Shown here in pieces: positions 13,201 to 22,916 of a DNA stretch of 64,000 nucleotides. The notes under the pieces were generated by a model, which did no database searches, was not told the origin of the DNA, and saw only the letters and a list, made by a program, of their open reading frames with translations. The DNA lies in NCBI GenBank assembly GCA_037976565.1, contig CP137679.1, forward strand, positions 7,547,973 to 7,611,972, in the 5' to 3' direction. Every line of letters begins with the position of its first letter. Positions within the stretch are counted from its first letter, which is position 1. The DNA is from Mesocentrotus franciscanus (lineage: Eukaryota > Echinodermata > Echinoidea > Camarodonta > Strongylocentrotidae). Position numbers and translations under genes: made by a program.

Positions 13201-16200
13201 AGTTCTGGGCATCGGTAGATAGATCCTAAAGAAACATTTATATCACGTTAAGAAGTCTTCATACTGATCTACATTTAAATAAAAATGACACAAGTTAGCG
13301 CCAAAAATTAGTGATTGGCAAAAGGGGTAAAAAGTCTTTCGAAATTGATATGCAACCTTGCTATCCATTTTTGTCCTGGGGGAGGAGGATCCTCCACCTA
13401 ACAACCTAATATTTCTTTGCCGACGCCCATCCCTTTTATGAGTTGAAATGCCCATTGCACATGAGGTATTGTGTGGTTGACATTGGACTGTTTCTTCGAT
13501 AGGCGCGGTCTTTGACTTACAATGTGAGAGTGACATTTTACCCAAGTGAATGGCAAATGAAGAGTGCAAACATTGAGTTGATTTTAATACTGGCAATTGC
13601 ACATATTGTCTTCGTGGATATGATTAGCTTCGGGAAGAGCACAGTCCAAATGTTACCTCTTGTGAATGGGATGGTTGCCTGTATATACTGTCAAACACGC
13701 AATTGATTCAAAGCAATGATCGTATTTCTCATTCGTATTAATTTCTTGTACGATATATCGTGGTGCGTCAAAAAATGTTTCAATCGCTGATGCAGTCGCA
13801 GCAGTCCTATGTCAGTGCCTCATGTACCACAGACATTATAGAGCAATTGATTACCACCAGACACCAAGTCCTTGATTGCCTTGTCCATGGTTAAAGGAAG
13901 AGCTGGGTTCTTCCCTACGAAGTTGAACCACGACACAATGATATCCTTGGGGTTGCGGGCAACGTAAACAACCTACAAATATGATAATTTCAGATAAAAG
14001 ATGATAATCATTTATACTGAGAGGGGATGGAATGTGGAAATGGACATTTATAAGAATTTGTTTTCATAGCTCCTGGGATGCTTGGCTTTTGAGCCTAATC
14101 CTGAACGTAGCTAAATCTTAGTCTAATAAAAACATTGCACTTAAACACGATGGTGTATTTTGCAGTTAAAGCCTGAATTTTCCAGAAGCGACTAATTGGC
14201 AAAAGCAACACGACGCCACAACCCTTAATATGATCAGACTAACTAATCTTTGGTGCAGGGAGTCCTGTCCATCTGTTGAACAATATAAAACATGCAAAAC
14301 AAAACTTTGAATTTCCCCTTTAGCCTTTTGGAAGCCAAGGCCTGATTAAGTGTTAAGCCACTGCACGGACACGATTCTGAGTAGGCGTACAAAAAAAAGA
14401 ACAAGTCCCAAACAGAACGAACCTTGGCCTTCAGTAGGTCTTGAGGCAGAAGGTCAAAGTTCAGGTGAGTCACAATGACCCTGGGTGAGAGAGCCTTTTC
14501 GATGACATCCAAGAATGGGGACATGTCTACAGGACGTCTACAAGACTTTTCTTCCTCCTTAGAAGTAGGAAAATCTTGATCCACACGTATCATTTCTGCG
14601 ACGGATGAGTAGAGGGATCGATCGATTCGATCTGGATCCCCGTCGCTAAAGATAAGGCCAACGATCTCCATCGTCCAGTGGGTTCCTGTGATTGGGTAAA
14701 AGAACATGATTGCCATATCGACCCCACAACATTATATTATTTTGTGTGTTTCGGTCAATACATTGAATCGAATGATGGTTCATGTAATACATTTGCATTT
14801 GATGATAAAGCGATGATATTCATTGACATTTATGAGATGTTCCTTGAAATGTTTTTTTTTATTGCAACCAAAACATGAGGTTGGATTACACATACAAATA
14901 GATAGATAACAAAGGTAAACATAATGTACACAAAGTCAAGAAACTGTCAAGTCTGAATGACAAATGAATAACAATGTGCTACAATTTAACTATTATAGAT
15001 TACAAAATATATTAAAGTAAGATCATGCGTACAATAGTTGGCATAAAACCGTATCCGGACACCTATCCCCTGGACAACCACCCCCGGATAACCACCCCCA
15101 GTCAACTACCCCCTAGGACAACTACCCCCTAGGACAACTACCCCCTAGTACAACTACCCCCCTAGGGCAACCACCCTCTAGGACGATGACTAGTACCCCA
15201 CGGGACAACTACCCCCCAGACAACTACCCCCTAGGACAACTACCCCCAGACAACAACCCATAGCACAACTACCCCAGGACAACTACCCCTAGGATAGTTG
15301 TCCGGGGGTAGTTGTCCTAGAGGATGGTGGTCGTAGGGGTAGTTGTCCTAGGGGGTAATTGTCTGGGGTAGTTGTCCGGAGGTAGTTGTCCCGGGGGTAG
15401 TCGTCCTAGGGGTAGTTGACTGGGGGTATCCGGGGTGGATGTCCAGGGGTAGGTGTCCTAGAACCGCATAAAACATCACAACTAAAAAGGGTATGTGTGT
15501 ACACAAATTGGGCAGTTTATAATGAAATTGACAATAATGATGGATAATAAAAGAAGAAAAAAAACATGTTACAAACATTACATAGATTCAGAATCGAGTT
15601 GTGAGTGATGGTACCGTGTATCGTCTGTTGAGAGGCAGAAGGGCGTTAACTCTTGTTCATTACATAGACCCAACGCCCTTCCAGCTCTCAACAGACGATA
15701 TGCCATTAAATGTTATTGAAATGAAATTAAGAAATAAACAAATGCCTCGTTGACACTTGCACGCATTTTGGTCCCGCACTGCCCCGCTCTATGGCGTGCC
15801 TATATGCGTGTCAATTAGTGGCACGCAGTCGCACGCAGGGTCGCGTCGAATAGTTCACGCAATGCGTAACCACCAGGACACGCATGCGCGGAAAGTATGC
15901 GCAGCCAATGCGCAAATTGTGAGCAAATTAGTCGTTAACTAGTCGTGAACATGCGTGCCACTAGGCCAACGGACACGCATCGGGGCGCATCGGCGCGCAC
16001 TGGCACGACTAGGTAGCGCATAGGGTGCGCATAGTTTACGAAGTGTTCACGAACGTTGCCAAACAAAATTATCGTGCCAAAATGTTGAACATTTTGAAAA
16101 TTGTGTCACGCATTTCACGCACGGCCCGCATCCGCCCGCATCCTCCCGCACGCTACCACGAATACTTCCCGCATTGGCACGCAATAGTATGTGTCTATGC

Positions 16201-17002
16201 GCAATGCGCAATCTATGCGCAAACCAAAATGCGGGCAAGTGTCAACGAGGCAAAACTGAGCCTAGAGTATGGAGCATGATTTCGGATCTGTTTAATATAC
16301 AAGTAATAGTATTTAAGGGGAGTGAAAAATGTAGGGAATTTTTTAACATGCATTGAGGAGCAAGAATATAGAATTTTAATTGTACTTTATGATAGTCCTG
16401 TAAGCATGATAAGTTTAATGAAATAACAACCTTATGAGAATGATTAACAAAAAATATCATAGACAACAAGTGTCTTGCACACTAGGAAAAGGCCTATAAG
16501 CGACATATCACATCCAGGCGTACAGATAATGTAGGCATCCAAACGCTAAAAGTGGATAACCACCTCATCTCTGAGGAAACCTTTGTGCAGGAGATAAAGG
16601 ATTCTTCATCCTGTCCTGACCTACCACCTAGCCCGTATTAAAAAATGCCTCTATTAAGGTCGACCTCGAAAGTGTTAAGACATTACTACTCATCATCAAC
16701 ACATCTAAAGCCATAGGCCTAGATGATGATGATAATGATGATGACTCGAGCCAATTGAGAAACTAGAGTGAGTAAACAAGTAATCAATGTTTGCACTGTT
16801 TAATGTTAAAGGCTTTATTTCCAATTGTCAATTAATTACAGCCCTCACCTGCTTTAGGATACGTCACAATCCAGATGTCATCTTCTCGCACCTGAAATGT
16901 TTTCATCCGTTCGATACTGGAATCCAGGACGACGTTGGGATACATTATACCTCTGTACTCGTGCTCACCTAAGATTGGCAAAGCTTTGTCTTTCTCAGCC
17001 AT
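4109..17002 (-). CDS. Cytosolic sulfotransferase (SULT1-like), six coding exons
   Basis: Transfers sulfonate from PAPS to a hydroxyl or amine of small molecules in the cytosol; the acceptor substrate cannot be read from sequence. Exons (minus): 17002-16849, 14685-14423, 13972-13828, 13015-12918, 6608-6425, 4218-4109. All junctions are GT-AG and in phase, giving about 317 aa, slightly longer than the usual 285-300. Seen: 5'-PSB loop TYPKAGTHW near residues 48-56 (family TYPKSGTTW, so Ser->Ala and Thr->His changes), catalytic His in VTHL near residue 125, 3'-phosphate loop VYVARNPKDIIVSWF near 141, FYEDLKK near 214, PAPS loop NKGISGRWKTHFT near 280 (family RKGxxGDWKNxFT) and the KxxxTVxxxE dimer motif. 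The start is the first ATG of exon 1 and has a splice-like CTCTAG just upstream, so a noncoding 5' exon is likely. Intron 4 is 6.3 kb and full of Helitron-like DNA. No frameshift is seen, so it is probably functional. Confidence 0.9.
4557..5035. repeat. Dispersed repeat shared with a photolyase intron
   Basis: This stretch matches 46500-46753 plus 48330-48540. In that copy a 1.6 kb element splits it after TTTGGTGAA. Here it is the uninterrupted version, within the extra DNA of duplication copy 2. Confidence 0.7.
5038..5064. repeat. (AT)n microsatellite
   Basis: About 13 TA dinucleotides in a row at the end of the dispersed repeat. Confidence 0.9.
6425..6608 (-). CDS. SULT exon 5 (residues 221-281)
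   Basis: Reads EPAKYIQKIASGIGRPLSEE and continues to AAGEYSFINK. Acceptor CTCAG|GAACC and donor G|GTAAAG, phase 0 in, 1 out. It is separated from exon 4 by the Helitron-filled intron. Confidence 0.88.
7140..7415 (+). mobile_element. SINE tail and short duplicated segment
   Basis: GAAATGCTGGAGCGCTGTAT, then GGCTAAAGCCGGGGTAATAA and GGCGCTATAGAAATGCC, then TTA repeats, resemble the 3' tails of the SINE copies at 44780 and 61475. A segment of about 50 bases (GTACAGACCACCTTATGTTT...) then occurs twice, at 7260 and 7342, followed by (TTTA)n. Confidence 0.5.
7420..9208 (+). mobile_element. Helitron-like element, copy 1 of a head-to-tail array
   Basis: Starts TCTTATTTCCACCCACTT. It ends with a hairpin (ACTTGTTATTAACAAGT), a short AT spacer and CTAG at 9205-9208, followed by T. 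A 5' TC, a 3' hairpin and CTRR, and no TIR or target duplication, is the classical Helitron end signature. There is no Rep/helicase frame, so it is non-autonomous. It carries three TGACGTCA palindromes (7553, 8148, 8197), two CG-rich purine/pyrimidine blocks (7686-7730 and 7808-7842) and a tRNA-like segment. Confidence 0.65.
8632..8695 (+). other. tRNA-derived segment (tRNA-Gly-like), not a functional tRNA
   Basis: A-box-like TGGTATAGTGGTCATAGCAC and B-box AGTTCGATTCC, followed by GGTGGGTCA and a long T run. The 5' acceptor strand does not pair with the 3' strand and the anticodon loop is too long. It is therefore a pol III promoter relic inside the Helitron-like copy. Confidence 0.7.
9213..10371 (+). 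mobile_element. Helitron-like element, copy 2
   Basis: Begins directly after the CTAG of copy 1 with the same TCTTATTTCCACCC start. It ends with the hairpin ATACTTGTTCTAAACAAGTAT split around its loop and CTAG at 10368-10371. It lacks the tRNA-like segment of copies 1 and 3 and is otherwise very close to copy 3. Confidence 0.65.
11591..11654 (+). other. tRNA-derived segment, second copy
   Basis: The same 64 bases as in copy 1 of the array, again followed by a T run that could stop RNA polymerase III. The acceptor stem is missing. Confidence 0.7.
12070..12300. repeat. CT-rich low-complexity DNA
   Basis: Long run of CTCTCT/CTTGCTCT words. Open frames here are composition artefacts. Confidence 0.85.
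12588..12725. repeat. CAGTTCAT tandem repeats
   Basis: Degenerate tandem CAGTTCATCAGTTCATT words, part of the extended 3' region of Helitron-like copy 3. Confidence 0.75.
12918..13015 (-). CDS. SULT exon 4 (residues 187-220)
   Basis: Reads AMHWGPWPEHVRRFW then VTFVFYEDLKK. Acceptor CTAG|CAATG, donor AAG|GTATGG, phase 0. YEDLKK is a SULT hallmark. Confidence 0.88.
13016..13827 (-). other. SULT intron 3
   Basis: No coding exon or recognisable element was found in this 812-base intron. Confidence 0.6.
13828..13972 (-). CDS. SULT exon 3 (residues 140-187)
   Basis: VVYVARNPKDIIVSWFNFVG is the 3'-phosphate-binding region. The exon ends LLYNVC at donor G|GTACAT, phase 1. Confidence 0.87.
13973..14422 (-). 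other. SULT intron 2
   Basis: 450-base intron. Open frames here only extend from exon 2; no element was seen. Confidence 0.6.
14423..14685 (-). CDS. SULT exon 2 (residues 52-139)
   Basis: Acceptor CACAG|GAACC completes GTHWTMEIV, the second half of the PAPS loop. It includes SPRVIVTHLNFDLLP with the catalytic histidine. Donor AAG|GTTCGT, phase 0. Confidence 0.88.
15050..15465. mobile_element. Foldback element built of GGACAACTACCCCCTA units
   Basis: The left half has about 15 tandem units of ACAACTACCCCC(TAGG); the right half has the inverted units GGGGGTAGTTGTCC. The ends are inverted (GGACACCTATCCCC left, AGGGGTAGGTGTCC right). The 9-base GCATAAAAC flanks both sides (15041-15049 and 15466-15474) as a target duplication. 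The size fits Mutator or foldback-type elements. No coding capacity. Confidence 0.8.
15619..15700. repeat. 82-base hairpin
   Basis: TATCGTCTGTTGAGAG at the left pairs with CTCTCAACAGACGATA at the right, and AGAAGGGCGTT with AACGCCCTT inside, leaving a loop of about 25 bases. It may be a tiny MITE or a structured RNA; nothing decides between them. Confidence 0.7.
15743..16253. mobile_element. CG-rich TIR element (MITE)
   Basis: Left TGCCTCGTTGACACTTGC plus ACGCATTTTGG is matched by the inverted right end CCAAAATGCGGGCAAGTG plus TCAACGAGGC, about 28 bp with one mismatch. The interior is dense in GCACGCA and TGCGC words. No protein is coded. Confidence 0.8.
16849..17002 (-). CDS. SULT exon 1 (residues 1-51)
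   Basis: Begins MAEKDKALPILGEHEYRG and ends WIVTYPKA, phase 1, donor G|GTGAGG. It holds the first half of the PAPS 5'-phosphosulfate loop. Confidence 0.88.
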
Positions 17003-17029
17003 CTAGAGAATTGATATAATAATAATAGT

Positions 17030-17175
17030 ACTGTTTAAAAACAACAACGACAACAACACAAAAACGATAGATAATAACATTAGCCGTACTACTAATAATA
17101 TTATAATAACAATAATAATGATGATGATAATATTAATAATAATACTAATACTACTACTACTACTACTACTAATAT
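17030..17175. repeat. Trinucleotide microsatellites
   Basis: AAC, AAT/GAT and ACT runs in succession just upstream of SULT exon 1. Confidence 0.85.
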
Positions 17176-17194
17176 TCTACATTTATATTGAGCA

Positions 17195-17590
17195 CATGTT
17201 CATCCCAGGGGATAGTCAATGCGCCTACAAAAGTTTATTACCTTGGCTTTAGCCCAGGGGCCCGTTTCATAAAACTTGTTATCTATAACAACGGCTAAAT
17301 TCCTATGACAAATTTGCTCTCAGCCAATCAGATGCCATGATTTCAGTAGCTTATAACAGTAGCTTGTAACTTGTTATTGATATCAAGTTTTATGAAACAG
17401 GGCCCAGCTGCCTTAAAAGCATTCAAGGAATAAACTCCTACAAGGCATGTACTCATTTACTACACCTGGATGAAGAGGTGCCAATGTAGATTAATATCTT
17501 GTCAAAGGACATTAGTGCAGCATTGGGACTCGAAGCGCGAACCTTGAGATCCACAGTCCAGTGCCGTCTCCTCTAGACCATGGCACCTCT
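17195..17590 (-). mobile_element. tRNA-derived SINE, split by a MITE
   Basis: On the minus strand: GAGGTGCCATGGTCTAGAGG (A-box-like), then GGTTCGCGCTTCGAGTCC (B-box), then TCCTTTGACAAGATATTAAT, CAGGTGTAGTAAATGAGTAC and GAATGCTTTTAAGGC. The same tail is at 44780 and 61530. A 149-base MITE lies within the tail. Confidence 0.7.
17257..17405. mobile_element. MITE with GGGCCCGTTTCATAAAAC ends
   Basis: Left GGGGCCCGTTTCATAAAAC and right GTTTTATGAAACAGGGCCC (written inward from each side) form the inverted ends, and TTGTTAT motifs continue the pairing. It is inserted in the SINE tail. A relative with related ends is at 43156-43303. Confidence 0.75.
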
Positions 17591-17635
17591 ATACCTTAAT
17601 AAATTTAATAAATTTCGCTTCTTAGAGGTTTCATT

Positions 17636-17850
17636 GTATGAATAGATCGGCGATGGGAAACACACGAGGATCAACAGCCAATTATGTGCTCGGGCAATTG
17701 AATCATATTTGAATACTTGAACATTACAGCTTTGGGCAGAACTTGTTGATATCTCGGTGTCTCTGTGACTGATTTGATATGTCTTTTCAGCGGTCCATAT
17801 CAGTGTAGTGCTATGATTCCATTCAAATGATTTTTTTGTAAACAATGGCA
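17636..17850. repeat. Large inverted repeat, left arm, outer part
   Basis: Inverted match to 23980-24200 (for example GCTCGGGCAATTGAATCATA here against the complementary copy there). Its inner neighbour in the right arm is 2 kb away here, at 19895. Confidence 0.7.
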
Positions 17851-17914
17851 GGTCTTGTATAACAATACAGTATTGTAAAAAAGCCAAGTTCAGAGGCCTC
17901 AGTTCAGAGGTGGG

Positions 17915-18205
17915 GGAGGGTCGAGGGCCCTTGCCCCCGCCAAAAAAAAAGAGAGAAGGAAGGTAAAGGGAAAGAGGAGAGCTAAAAGGGAACAAAAAGA
18001 GGAGGTAGAAAAGAAAAGGGTGAAAAGAAGGGGAGATCAGTTGCGATTGATCCCGCCAACAGCGTGTGGATCGGGGGGGGGGCGAAAGGCCCTTGCCTCC
18101 CCCAGCAAACTTAAAAGAGAGAGAATGAAGGAAAGGAAAAGAGGAGCCTAAAGTGAAAGAAACAGAAAGAGGAAGAAGAAAGGTAGGGTAGATCAGTTGC
18201 GATGT
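17915..18205. repeat. Two tandem GA-rich units of about 155 bases
   Basis: GGCCCTTGCCCCCGCC plus AAAAGAGAGAAGGAAGG, ending GATCAGTTGCGAT, is followed by a second similar unit from about 18070 ending with the same GATCAGTTGCGAT. Confidence 0.7.
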
Positions 18206-19340
18206 TTCCCTTTTTTGGGTATTTTTATGAAAGAAAGCGTTTGGAACTGATAATGCACAAGATGCAATTTCAAGTGCAATTACTGTGTGAAACGCCTTGT
18301 CAAATACTCAATACAGATATGTGCAAGCCAACCAATTTTGTTTTTAATCATGTCAACCACAACCTTCCTAAACCTCATCAAATATGGGACACGCATGGCC
18401 AGGCACTAGTGTAGGAAATCTTCAAATGTTAATCAGATATATGACAAAATAACTTGTCTGCTCCTTTAGGAAAAAGTATATGTTTAGTCAGGCCTGAATT
18501 GAGTGGCAACAAAATTATTGTGTTAAAAGGAAAAAACATATTGATGACATTCCAAATTCCCCAATAACCAATACGATTGGAGAGTGAGTACTCGTTTTTG
18601 TTCTTCTTTTTGAAAACTTACTCAATAAAACAAGTATTAATAGCTGGCCCGGATACTTCAGCCTTTTACGAAATGCAAGTAGGTGTCTCAGGTCCAGGCC
18701 TGAGGTGTCTTTTATTTTCATGCTGTTGCTCTTTGCACGCTATTTTGTATATGAGAGGGTGGTGTATCCGCCTATACAACTTTAATCGTGCAAAAACTAC
18801 AAATTGTTTTCCTTGGCATTTTGTTCCAAAGAATCTGCTATGTATACATTTGTAAAAGTGATATAGTAAACAACCAGTCTTTTCACTCTGGTTCTGAAGG
18901 GTATAAAACACAACTTGTAATCGTATTATAGTTATCATATTACAGGTCAATAAAGTCTACTTTTTGAAACTTAATACCGAGCCCGACATCTTTATTATAT
19001 CACGTACGACAATGACTTGTTTTCACACATTAAATCCTATTGATCCTATTGAAAATGGTTATTGATTGTATTGAAAATGGTTATTGATTGTATTGAAAAT
19101 TGCTATTAATTTATGGTATCAGGCCATCTCAGATACATAACTATTTGATATGATCGCCGAGGAATAATGAACTCTTACGGCTCCTGTAAGAGCCGATGTA
19201 TGCTGATAAGGATTCACAAAACTCAGTGCTTAGGGCAGGTTTTCGAGGGAGTTAGCGTACGTGACCATGATGACACCCACATAAACTAACCTTATTCATT
19301 ACCGAACAAAACATGAAGAAGGAGCCCCTCGATACCATAG
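18206..19340. other. Intergenic, nothing assigned
   Basis: AT-rich. It includes three copies of a word of about 27 bases (GGTTATTGATTGTATTGAAAA type) at 19045-19110. Open frames show no family motif. Confidence 0.5.
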
Positions 19341-19344
19341 GTGT

Positions 19345-19870
19345 AAATGTACATTTTCTTTCAGAATTTAGAAACTTTAGCCTTTAAAATGCTCTGTATG
19401 GACTTAAAAGTCTCAGAATGTTCTTCCGGCGGAAGTGAAAGCCTGGTGAAAGCCCTCCCCTTCCCACGTTCTGAACAAGATGTGGGTGTTATGTTTCGAT
19501 ATGACAGGCGTGGGATATGCTTTTGCGCTTCACTGAGATTCCGGGGGCTCTGCCCCCTGGACCCCACGCCAATTAGTGTCCTGCCAGTGTCACAAATAAG
19601 GTATCAAAATATGCTCATCTGAGCGTAATTAAATGCCCATACCTCCTTAGCTTCCGGGGGCCCTGCCCCTTGACCCCCGCCGGGGCTTTGCCCCTAGACC
19701 CCACACCAATTTACGCTACGCTCTACCTGATCGTATATACTTTAAACGTTCAGCGGGGCCTGCATGTAAGAGTGGCGGTGATGCAGATTTTTGTTCTGCC
19801 CCCCCCAAAAAACCGTTTTGCTCATTACGCCACTGCTGGTCACCATTACGTACCAAAATTTGGCTCGCAT
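19345..19870. repeat. Repeat with GGGGGCTCTGCCCCCTGGACCCC hairpins
   Basis: Inverted relative of 33900-34530: same CCGGGGGCTCTGCCCCCTGG blocks, ATTAGTGTCCTGCCAGTGTC, ATGCTCATCTGA and GGGGCCTGCATGTAAGAGTG. The frame that looks open here is repeat-derived. Confidence 0.7.
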
Positions 19871-19894
19871 GATTTCAAATTTGGCCCCTACGAA

Positions 19895-20510
19895 ATCCTG
19901 GAGGGTCCCCATCATTCCCCGAATGACCTTTCATCAAGACGACAGTCTTGATGGGCCATATGCATAGAAAGTAGCATTTTTTGTTCTAGCCTTGTGCTTG
20001 AATCCGTATGCATAAATATAAGCAGTTGCTTGCAAGCGAACGTTTTTTCTAGGAAGCACAAGCAATAGTTTGCTGCCAACAAGCAATTGCTTAAGAACGT
20101 ATGCATAAAACGAACCTTTTGCTTGTTTTTAAAAGCATTTGCTTACGTTCTTTCAAGTTCCGTCATACCAGCTTGAGCTCTTGTTTAATCGGGACGCTCG
20201 CGTTTAAGCATAATGTTAAAGTTCGTAAGATAAAAAAAAACAAAGTTGTACACGAGTAGAATAAATCGAGAAGAAATTTCTCCTGAGACCTATCGGAAAC
20301 CCTTCCGTTTCGACAAAGGTAACTGGAGAATTTAGCGCACAGATTCATACCTGAACATGATGTGAAACGGGAAGGGTGTCAGGCAGGGCCCCCTCCCAAC
20401 CAGCGTGAAATTTTAATACACTTTCCGAAACCCGCCTTTGTCCTCCCTTGAACAGTGTTCGCTATCGTTGAAACAGAAGGCAATTGCTTGTACTTGAAGC
20501 AATGCAATTG
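19895..20510. repeat. Large inverted repeat, left arm, inner part (AGCAATTGCT family)
   Basis: Inverted match to 23555-23970. Typical words: AAGCAATTGCTT, GTATGCATAAA, GGGACGCTCGCGTTTAAGCA. A third copy in the orientation of the right arm lies at 27835-28282. Confidence 0.75.
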
Positions 20511-20694
20511 CTAATTTTTTATGCAAAGGGCCAAAAGTATGAATGTCAATTAGCAAGACTATTGGTAACATCAAGACTGTTGTGCATAATTAAATTACAA
20601 ATTTTCAAGAAGATGACCATTTTTTCTGACGAAAAAAGGCGCTGTCGTCCAATATAAATCCCCTCCTATGACCCTATCATTCTGAGAAACGTTT

Positions 20695-20860
20695 TGAAGG
20701 ATCCCTCTACCTCGCTTCATCTCCCTGTCTCCCCACCCCCTCTCTCTCTCGTTCTTTCTCTCTCTCTCTTTTCATCTACCCACCTTACTTTCTATCTATC
20801 TTTATATATACCTATCGATCTATCCCTTTTCTCTCTCTCCCCTCTATTTCTCTCTCTACT
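20695..20860. repeat. CT-rich low-complexity DNA
   Basis: CTCTCTC and ATCTATC words; not coding. Confidence 0.85.
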
Positions 20861-22205
20861 ACTTTTAGCCGTAACATGTTGTATTTTGTTTCATTCATCT
20901 TTTTGTCTTAGTCTAGTGTATGTGTATTCTGTTTTTTCCTTCTGTATATTAAGTCAGTAGTTTAATTTAGTAAACCTTCACGCAACAAGCCAAGCTTTTA
21001 AGTAGGTTCACTTTTAATTTCCATATTTAATGATTTACAGAACATTCTTTGATGTTAGAAAGTTACTATGATTCAGGATCGTTTATTTCGATATAACTTA
21101 GAGAAATGTTAATATTTTGTAAAATGTATTAGGCTATGTTATTTGTTGCATGGAATATAAATAAAAGCAAACAATCAATGAATCGTCGAAAGATCAAGGC
21201 TGTTTAGTGTAAGCACCATCTCTTGCCTTTTTATCAATGAGTGGTTGCTGTGATCAATTTGGTTTGTTTGAACTTCAAGTTAATGTATATTGTATAGGTG
21301 GTCCTAACCATTTGCAAATGACATTACTACACAATAAAATGATTGTCAGATGAATCGAACAATTAGCATACTCCTATCCTTCTTCGACAAAATATGTTGC
21401 TGATATTGAAAAATAAACACCATAAATTACGCTTACCTTTTGCAGGGAAGAAGGATCTAACAAGTGCAGAACTGAGCCGCGTCGGCTAGAGAATTGAAAT
21501 TTCAAAGTAACTATCAGGTATACAGTATGCCAATCTTCAAACCAACATCTATTACATTCATGTGAGCTAAAGTGCTAAAGTGCGGGAAGAATAACCTAAG
21601 AAGTGCAGAATTGCACCGCGTCCAGAAAGTTGATTTCCGGTATAAAAATTAATATTACGTATTCGGCAAAGTGCAGTCTATATTTGCTGGAAATGTGCAA
21701 ATAAGAGTATTGACTCAAGACCTTAGCAAAGTCATGCATACGACCAGTCCTAGACTTTGGTTGAGTGGTTTGGTTAACCTTTTTCTGACTTGGCTTTTTG
21801 AGAGCATTTATTTTTACGGGGGGGGGGTTCAATTTGAGTCACTATAAGAACAAAACGCAAAAAATTGGTTTGCGCAAAAATGTTTCAGCCTTAGAATGGA
21901 TCAAAGTGCAAATCAGGCATTTATTGCTTGTGTTCTGTCAGGGTGGTTCTGTTAGTTATAAATAAATAATTTAAATAATAATATAATCATTAACCCTTTA
22001 ACTAGCTGTGCATACCCCCAGTGGCGTATCCAGAAATTGATAAATAAGAGTGGCGGCATCCTCCCAAGACAGGGGTTCAGTAAATATATCTAGGCAGCCC
22101 CTTTCTGGTACCCTCATATCAATATTCGCAGATTTTTTTTCCTGGCCCTTCAAGGATAAGGCAGTGTGAATCTTTTCGATAGCGATATATTTCGCTAAAG
22201 CGTTT
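20861..22205. other. Intergenic, nothing firm
   Basis: AT-rich. A pair of weak direct repeats (GGGAAGAAGGATCTAACAAG at 21446 and its variant at 21583) and an AATAAA at about 21157 are the only structure noted. Confidence 0.45.
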
Positions 22206-22209
22206 GACA

Positions 22210-22880
22210 ATGTTAACTACAGCGTCGAGGTGTTAAAGGTTAATTTATTATGGTGTACAACCTGTCTTGATACCGGTCATTTGCAGCTTTTTACACGGTT
22301 GCATGTATTCTGTCAAGAGGGTTCGTCGGTATCTTGTGACCACAGTGTAACATCCGGGGTTACTCAGGGCACGAAATTAGACCCCGTGCTCTTCCTTGCT
22401 ATCATAAATGACGCCCTGGTCGACTACACTACACATACAGATGTAAATATGTCGATGACCTGAGCATAGGAGAAGTCTGCCAATCAAGTGAGCCCTCTAT
22501 GCTCCAAGATCAATTTGACCAGCTCGTCCAGTGGTGCAAAACTAATAGGGACTTTTAGATTTGCACGACGAGAACGTGGACTGCCACGTGTGTCCGGCAG
22601 TGCCTTAAAAGGACATCACATTGCCTTAAAAGGATGTCAACGTAGCAGTCCACGTTCTCGTCATGCAACTCTAAAAGTCCCTACATAAAGCCTATAACCC
22701 TTCGGAATGTTGGTCACGAACATCATATTCTTGAACAAGCAGCGTTTCCAGATAGCTGATCACAGATTGAATGTGGTTAACCATTTGACATTATTAGGTG
22801 TCACTCTTCTATCCGATCTAAAATGGGAAACCAATGTTTCGACGATGGTTTCGAAGGCTAGCAGACGTCTCTGACTTTTA
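22210..22880 (+). pseudogene. Broken non-LTR retrotransposon reverse transcriptase
   Basis: Frames read SVTSGVTQGTKLDPVLFLAI and INDALVDYTT (RT motif B-like), then after a frameshift YVDDLSIGE (the catalytic YVDD box) and QFDQLVQWCKTNRD. After a MITE they read VVNHLTLLGVTLLSDLKW, the conserved block after the catalytic domain. Gaps, shifts and stops show it is dead. The GTKLDPVLF/LLGVTLSSDLKW style fits CR1/Jockey-like elements. Confidence 0.75.
22546..22683. mobile_element. Hairpin MITE inside the reverse transcriptase
   Basis: TA, then GGGACTTTTAG at the left and CTAAAAGTCCC, then TA at the right. About 37 bases of each end pair, including ACGAGAACGTGGACTGC and GCAGTCCACGTTCTCGT. It splits the RT frame after QWCKTNRD. 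The same ends occur on the larger element at 59082-60433. Confidence 0.85.
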
Positions 22881-22916
22881 ATATAATGTACCTAAATCGC
22901 CCATATGTATTTTTTA

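Noticed and set aside
15050..15465. CRISPR-like array
   Set aside because: Repeats are contiguous, degenerate, inverted in the middle and without unique spacers; animal genome.
16025..16279. Frames on both strands of the CG-rich intronic segment
   Set aside because: They lie within a TIR element whose repeats keep several frames open; no protein similarity seen.
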